Below are positions 59,402-64,000 of a stretch of DNA of 64,000 nucleotides, piece by piece. Within the stretch, counting starts at the first letter, position 1. Each line of letters opens with the position of its first letter. The DNA lies in contig DLHO01000025.1 of assembly GCA_002483265.1 (NCBI GenBank), positions 345,258-409,257 of the forward strand, in the 5' to 3' direction. This DNA comes from Flavobacteriales bacterium UBA7666. Its GTDB lineage: Bacteria > Bacteroidota > Bacteroidia > Flavobacteriales_D > Crocinitomicaceae. Under the pieces are notes generated by a model. The model saw nothing but the letters and a program-made list of their open reading frames with translations. It ran no database searches and had not been told where the DNA came from. A program made the translations under genes and the position numbers.

Positions 59402-60841
59402 ATGAGCTCAATTTCTTTTCAAGAGGAATGTTATCAGTTAATCCGTTCTTTTTTTGGACATACCCCAAACGAAGAGCAGGAATTATTGATTCGGTATCTT
59501 TCCGATTTTACTTTTGAAGAAACGAATCCGGCTTGTTTTATTTTGAAAGGCTATGCCGGAACAGGAAAGACAAGTATTCTGGGAGCTTATATTCAGGCGT
59601 TGAACGTACTGAAACGGAAAACGATACTGATGGCTCCTACAGGAAGGGCTGCTAAAGTACTTTCGTTGAGATCTAAAATGCTTGCAACAACCATTCATAA
59701 ACGTATTTATTTCACCGGAACGGGACCTGATGGTACTGTGAAACTGCAGTTGGCTCCAAACAAGTCAAAGAACACAATTTTTATTATTGATGAAGCTTCC
59801 ATGATCGGAGATTATTCCCTGCAAGCAGATGGAAGTGTTTCACGCAACTTGCTGGAAGATGTTTTTCAATATGTTTTGAGCGGGGAGAACTGTAAATTGA
59901 TTTTATTAGGAGATGAGGGGCAGCTTCCACCGGTTGGTTCGAATGAAAGCCCGGCTTTGAGCACTGCGTATATGGATCAACATTTTCCGTTGGTACATTT
60001 TACGGTTTATGGTTTGACTTCGGTGGTGAGGCAGCGAACTGATTCAGGAATTCTTGAAAATGCTACGCGGATTCGCCAGGCTCAGGTGGATGAAACGATC
60101 CCACAATTGGATATTCATTCTTTCCTGGATGTGAAGGCAGTTCCGGGTGATGAACTGATAGAGAAAATTGAATCTGCATACAGCAATTACGGGGCCGATG
60201 AGGTGATGATTGTGACTAGATCGAATAAGCGTGCTAATCTGTATAACCAACATATCAGAAATCGCATTTTAATGATGGAGGAGGAGTTGTGCGGAGGTGA
60301 TCTGTTGATGGTGGTGAAGAACAATTACTATTGGCTTGATCCTTTGAGTTCGGCCGGATTTATTGCAAACGGAGAATTACTGAAAGTGCATCGGATTCGT
60401 AGGATTGAAGAGTTGTATGGAGTTCGTTTTGCTCATTTGGAAGTTTCTTTGATTGATTATCCGGATTTGGATCGTTTTGAAGCTATTGCTTTTATGGAAA
60501 CACTGACCATAGAACAGCCGAATCTGGATCGCGGTTTCCTGAAAAATCTATTTTTTGAGATAGAAAAGGATTTTATGCATGAACATAATAAGCAGAAACG
60601 CTATCAGGAAATTATGAAATCTCCCTATTTCAATGCGCTTCAGATCAAGTTTGCCTACGCGGTAACATGTCATAAATCACAAGGAGGACAATGGTCAGCC
60701 GTTTTTGTTGATCACGGTTATCTGGAATTTGAACAGGTTGATTTTTCGTTCTTGCGTTGGTTGTACACTGCGGTAACGCGCGCAAGTGAGCAGTTGTATA
60801 CGGTGAATTTGATGGAGGAACTGGTTGATAATGAAAAGTGA
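59402..60841 (+). CDS. RecD-like ATP-dependent DNA helicase
   Basis: A 479-residue superfamily 1B helicase. Motifs: Walker A ILKGYAGTGKTSILG (about 50-57), TILMAPTGRAAKVLS (motif Ia), Walker B IIDEASMIGD (about 137), LLGDEGQLPPVGS (motif III) and C-terminal CHKSQGGQW (motif V-like) with WLYTAVTRASEQL (motif VI, about 455-467). It lacks the long N-terminal region of RecD, so it resembles RecD2/Pif1-like single-subunit helicases of Bacteroidota. No RecB or RecC gene is nearby. It is divergent from the GxxExxY gene and ends in a hairpin overlapping its stop. Confidence 0.93.
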   Translation: MSSISFQEECYQLIRSFFGHTPNEEQELLIRYLSDFTFEETNPACFILKGYAGTGKTSILGAYIQALNVLKRKTILMAPTGRAAKVLSLRSKMLATTIHKRIYFTGTGPDGTVKLQLAPNKSKNTIFIIDEASMIGDYSLQADGSVSRNLLEDVFQYVLSGENCKLILLGDEGQLPPVGSNESPALSTAYMDQHFPLVHFTVYGLTSVVRQRTDSGILENATRIRQAQVDETIPQLDIHSFLDVKAVPGDELIEKIESAYSNYGADEVMIVTRSNKRANLYNQHIRNRILMMEEELCGGDLLMVVKNNYYWLDPLSSAGFIANGELLKVHRIRRIEELYGVRFAHLEVSLIDYPDLDRFEAIAFMETLTIEQPNLDRGFLKNLFFEIEKDFMHEHNKQKRYQEIMKSPYFNALQIKFAYAVTCHKSQGGQWSAVFVDHGYLEFEQVDFSFLRWLYTAVTRASEQLYTVNLMEELVDNEK

Positions 60842-60867
60842 CTTCGACTCCGCTCAGTCACCTTTTT
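60838..60867 (+). terminator. Terminator overlapping the helicase stop codon
   Basis: GTGACT (60838-60843) pairs with AGTCAC (60856-60861) around a 12-nt loop containing CGACTCCGC, followed by five T residues. The TGA stop lies in the left arm. The TTCGACTCCGCTCA core is a repeat seen in other Bacteroidota genomes. Confidence 0.75.
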
Positions 60868-60974
60868 AACAGTATATCAATGATTTTTAATTGGTTGTTT
60901 CAAAACGATACGACCACTTTTCAATAAGTGTCAAAAGATCCTCACAGGTAACTGATTGGAGTCGAAGGTACCGG

Positions 60975-62306
60975 TCAACCCATTGGCAGTAAAACCGCAT
61001 ATTCCTTGAATGCATATTTTTTGATCGACTTGGCATCGGATGTTGCTTGTGGATTTTCCACCCGAAGTAATGCTGCAATTGGATATTTGTCATTTGCCAT
61101 ATTCGGATAAGTAAGCTTTGCGCGCAAGAGATGAATGGTGTAATTACTCATTTTGTCGCCTTCATAAATCCGTATAATGTAAAAGACCTCATTCTTTTTG
61201 GATACAACCTTGTGTTCCATATAAGCGAGCTTTTTTACCTGAAGGTATCTTGATTGCTGGGAAATAGGTTTCAGATAAAAGTAGGTTTCCATGAATGGAT
61301 TGATGTGTGCTTCGTTAAAGTTTTCTCCTTTGATTGAAACCCTGCTTCTGGATTGCGCTGAATCGGAGTTGAATTTGAACGGAAATTCCAGTTTGATCTT
61401 CTCCCATCGACCTTTTATGAGATTGAACCGACTTAAACGTCCAATGGTGAGGATGACAATTACTCCGGAGAAAACAACTGACAAAGCAATGGATTCAATG
61501 CTCCATTCCAAACTGTGATCGAGTAGGGTCAATAAAAACTGAGCTCCAAAAATGATGCAGTAGTAAATGAACAAGCGCTTAAATACAAAGGATGAATCAA
61601 TGATTTCCTTGTAGCTGAAAAAGGGTGAATTATTAATTGAGTTGTTCAAGATGACAGCAAAAACTGAAATAGTTACTAAAAAATAGAGAATGGTAAATAA
61701 CCACCCTACTTGATGCAGTGGTGGGTACATCAGGAAGAAATCATAGATTCCATGAGCCAGCGACGCAAGTAAAAAGCAAACAAGAATCGTTAAAAAGGAG
61801 TTTTTCTCTGATTTGAATCGAAATAAAATAAGTCCATAAGCAATGATGGATGTGTCAAACATGTGCCCGACTGTTGATAGAATAGCCCGGCCATTAATGA
61901 TTTCAGGCCCGCTTCTGCTGAAATAGGTGACATGTTCTACGGCTGAAAAACCTAATGCACAAATAGAAACATACATTAAGTAATCAATGGGTTCTTTTAA
62001 ATGTGAACGGAACAGAAGGAAGAAGATGAAGAAAGCGAAGATCTTGGAGAACTCTTCCAGCATTCCAACCTGAAAAATGGCGAATGCTAAGTCATTGAGA
62101 ATATTTCCGTTGATTTCCAAAGCGTGACCATTCAGGACATAGTCATGGAAACCAAATACAATGAATACTGAACCACCACCCAGGAGGAAGGCTGTAACTA
62201 CATGGAAAAAGCTATTCTTGTGGTGAATATCGATTAACCGGAAATAGTCGACCCAGATCCATGCAATGAAGAGCGAAATAAGTGAATAGGCAAGGATTAG
62301 AAGCAT
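60975..62306 (-). CDS. PrsW-like intramembrane protease with C-terminal extension
   Basis: A 443-residue membrane protein. The first ~290 residues have about nine hydrophobic segments and the PrsW motifs: GMLEEFSKIFAFF (EExxK), FSAVEHVTYF, STVGHMFDTSIIAYGL and ASLAHGIYDFF, giving the Glu and His residues of this family. PrsW in Bacillus cuts an anti-sigma factor. Residues about 310-443 form a soluble, positively charged extension that ends YAVLLPMG and is not part of the usual PrsW domain. It begins 67 bp after the end of the next upstream gene. Substrate unknown. Confidence 0.82.
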   Translation of the reverse strand: MLLILAYSLISLFIAWIWVDYFRLIDIHHKNSFFHVVTAFLLGGGSVFIVFGFHDYVLNGHALEINGNILNDLAFAIFQVGMLEEFSKIFAFFIFFLLFRSHLKEPIDYLMYVSICALGFSAVEHVTYFSRSGPEIINGRAILSTVGHMFDTSIIAYGLILFRFKSEKNSFLTILVCFLLASLAHGIYDFFLMYPPLHQVGWLFTILYFLVTISVFAVILNNSINNSPFFSYKEIIDSSFVFKRLFIYYCIIFGAQFLLTLLDHSLEWSIESIALSVVFSGVIVILTIGRLSRFNLIKGRWEKIKLEFPFKFNSDSAQSRSRVSIKGENFNEAHINPFMETYFYLKPISQQSRYLQVKKLAYMEHKVVSKKNEVFYIIRIYEGDKMSNYTIHLLRAKLTYPNMANDKYPIAALLRVENPQATSDAKSIKKYAFKEYAVLLPMG

Positions 62307-62373
62307 GTTATTCTAATTTAAATAGTATTGAAATCCGCTACAGCAGATTATTCATCGAAAGCAATGCTTTCTC

Positions 62374-64000
62374 TTATTTGAGGTTTAATAATTCCTGCCA
62401 TTTGAATGAAGTTGGTCCACAACTTACTTTCAGGGCATCCAGCTGTTTGTTCAGTCGGTCAATAACAAGCTTAGCATCCTCTCTGCTTAAATAAGTTCCT
62501 GCAAGTACATTCAGTTCCGTTTTTAATTTTTGGATCACTGCAGCAGTTCTTAAAGCGGATAAGTAATCATTTCCACTCAAGTGGTATTTGTTCAGTTCGT
62601 TTTGGATGGATTCGTTTGTGGATTTTAAGTTCGTCTTAACAGGATCAGTAAAGGTATTGATCTCCATTAAAATTCCACGATTTAAAAAGATATTCACTCT
62701 GGTTGAACGCAAACGTAAATTAGAGGAGTCCATTTTAGCCTTCAAACGTTCTTCATCGGTTCCGCCCTGATAGGAATTCCATTCAGTTCTATCAGTTGCT
62801 CTGACTACATTGATTCCGTTCCATTTTCCAACTCCTTGTCCACGACTAATGACTTCAAACGGTAGTTTTTTATCGAGGAGTGCTTCGAATAATTGTCGAA
62901 TTGCAACACTATCTGCAGCTTGCAATAATTGCCCATTCAGAGTCCATTTATTCGATTCAAATTGATCAACTAAATTCAACTGAACACGTGCATCAAATCC
63001 TGGTTTTGAATCCGCCAGATTTACATGCAGCATGACTTCATCTGCATTATCGGAAAGCGGTCCATCAGGAATAGCAATCAAGCGCACTTCAAATGGTGTT
63101 TTCAAGGTATCTGCTTTGAATGTGAATTCTTGTGTGTACAAATCAAAAGTAGAGGAGTCGGAGAAGGTATACAATCCGTCTTTTTCAGTGAAATCAACCC
63201 AATGATAACCCATTGCAGCCTTGTAATTGTCTAATCGTCTCTGATAAATCGCAAGTAAGTCAATTGCAACCTTTTTTTCGATTTCCAGCTCTGCAATGAT
63301 TTTTTTGTAGCGTTCGTATTCACCATATAAGTAGATAATTCCTTCCTGTTCTTTTTTGCGTGTTTTTTTATCTGAATCTGTTTTAGGTTGAGCTGTGAAT
63401 TCACCACCTGTTGTTTTCTTCAGTGCTTTTTTCTTTTTTCTTTTTACTGAACCGGGAACTTTGGAACTCGTGGTAATGGTTCCTTGGGTCATATTGGAGT
63501 ACTTGTGCTCGTCCTGATTGATTTTCTTTTCAGTTTCGTCCTTTTTTCTTTTAGCTGTTTCTATGTCATAATCGTACCCTTTTTTTCCATAGATTTTATC
63601 CCATAGTTTGGCAACTTTATCTTTTTCTAGCTCATCAATGACCGTTTGAAAGGTTTTTCCGTCACTGTAAGTTGAATCCGGAGATAAAAAACGCGTATCG
63701 TTTGATCCAAAGAGGTGGTAGGATTGTCCGTTTCTTTCAATAACAACAGTTGTCTGCTTTTTGGAATTGTAACCCCAAACATCAAAATGAAGCTGGGTTA
63801 ATTTGTTTTCACCAACTGTTTCAAAATCTACTGCCGGCATGCGCACAGGTTCTAAAGCCGTTTTATTTCTTTTGGAAGCGTCAATGATCTTCGCTTCATA
63901 AGGGAAAAGTCCAACGGCTTTTGGAAGACCTTTATTCCATCTTCCATTTTCATCTTTTTCACGTTCATTCAATAATCCGGAGGTTTCCGAACCATCTCCG
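62374..64000 (-). CDS. Large hypothetical protein (5' end outside window)
   Basis: 542 codons are visible and the frame is still open at the window edge (reading GSETSGLLNERE across 63972), so the TTG at 63972 is not the true start. I recognise no family. The visible part begins with a charged segment, has a K/E-rich region around the KRKKKKALKK stretch, a helical heptad-like part (IIAELEIEKKVAIDLLAIYQRRL) and then a beta-rich part with FTFKADTLKTPFEVRLI. The C-terminus is helical (about 450-530). No signal or membrane segment is seen. The PrsW-like gene follows 67 bp later on the same strand. Confidence 0.6.
   Translation of the reverse strand, partial: GDGSETSGLLNEREKDENGRWNKGLPKAVGLFPYEAKIIDASKRNKTALEPVRMPAVDFETVGENKLTQLHFDVWGYNSKKQTTVVIERNGQSYHLFGSNDTRFLSPDSTYSDGKTFQTVIDELEKDKVAKLWDKIYGKKGYDYDIETAKRKKDETEKKINQDEHKYSNMTQGTITTSSKVPGSVKRKKKKALKKTTGGEFTAQPKTDSDKKTRKKEQEGIIYLYGEYERYKKIIAELEIEKKVAIDLLAIYQRRLDNYKAAMGYHWVDFTEKDGLYTFSDSSTFDLYTQEFTFKADTLKTPFEVRLIAIPDGPLSDNADEVMLHVNLADSKPGFDARVQLNLVDQFESNKWTLNGQLLQAADSVAIRQLFEALLDKKLPFEVISRGQGVGKWNGINVVRATDRTEWNSYQGGTDEERLKAKMDSSNLRLRSTRVNIFLNRGILMEINTFTDPVKTNLKSTNESIQNELNKYHLSGNDYLSALRTAAVIQKLKTELNVLAGTYLSREDAKLVIDRLNKQLDALKVSCGPTSFKWQELLNLK

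Noticed and set aside
59402..60841. Helicase plus GxxExxY as a two-gene phage-defence system
   Set aside because: The genes are divergent, the helicase is a common chromosomal RecD-like type with its own promoter, and no effector domain is present.

Overview
The window looks like a chromosomal segment of a Bacteroidota bacterium, most likely Flavobacteriales. The grounds are type IX secretion (T9SS) cargo with both type A and type B (gliding-motility-associated) C-terminal sorting domains, a PorP/SprF protein, a 2079-residue SprB-repeat adhesin, a PorE-like OmpA protein, a Bacteroidota-type long SecA, several families largely confined to this phylum (DUF3822, DUF3667, DUF2520-KdsC pair), and repeated TAnnTTTG promoter boxes with few Shine-Dalgarno sequences. 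A Crocinitomicaceae (Fluviicola-like) origin is plausible but is only my inference. I see no tRNA, rRNA, CRISPR, prophage, transposase or plasmid gene.

Layout. 1-2.3 kb: the 3' part of ffh (SRP GTPase), a transglutaminase-like protein and a rhodanese-thioredoxin fusion. 2.5-12.5 kb: one T9SS surface operon made of a type B cargo with five Ig-like repeats, a PorP/SprF protein with a SPOR-like tail, and a giant SprB-repeat adhesin, closed by a perfect inverted-repeat terminator. 12.5-19.5 kb: DinB, WYL regulator and FAD-linked oxidase in one direction, then a von Willebrand A protein, DUF2130, DUF3667 and VOC genes. 19.8-23 kb: TPR protein plus PorE-like OmpA protein. 23.1-32.5 kb: thiolase; an operon of lipoprotein, barrel-like protein and type A T9SS cargo; orphan small genes; an AsmA-like/LEA-like membrane pair with matching charged tails. 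32.6-37.5 kb: kdsC-DUF2520 and secA. 37.7-42.9 kb: three tandem paralogous lipoproteins, guaA, LysM protein, hemF. 43.2-46 kb: another type B cargo with PKD domains. 46-51.4 kb: proline dehydrogenase, aroB, a MerR regulator, NlpC/P60, an MFS transporter, msrA. 51.5-57 kb: small envelope and metabolic genes. 57-60.8 kb: DUF3822-rsmD-coaD operon, a GxxExxY nuclease-like gene inside a frame of direct and inverted repeats, and a RecD-like helicase. 60.9-64 kb: PrsW-like membrane protease and an unrecognised gene running off the window.

Most genes are core housekeeping or envelope functions. The common thread is export: SRP and SecA move proteins across the inner membrane, and PorP/SprF, the PorE-like protein and at least four T9SS cargoes point to outer-membrane secretion and surface adhesion. 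The points most worth a second look are the matched cysteine patterns in the SprB repeats, the repeat-framed GxxExxY cassette, four genes with a -7 box exactly 4 nt before ATG (predicted leaderless mRNAs), the tandem small lipoproteins, and several families of intergenic hairpins, one of which lies inside a coding sequence.
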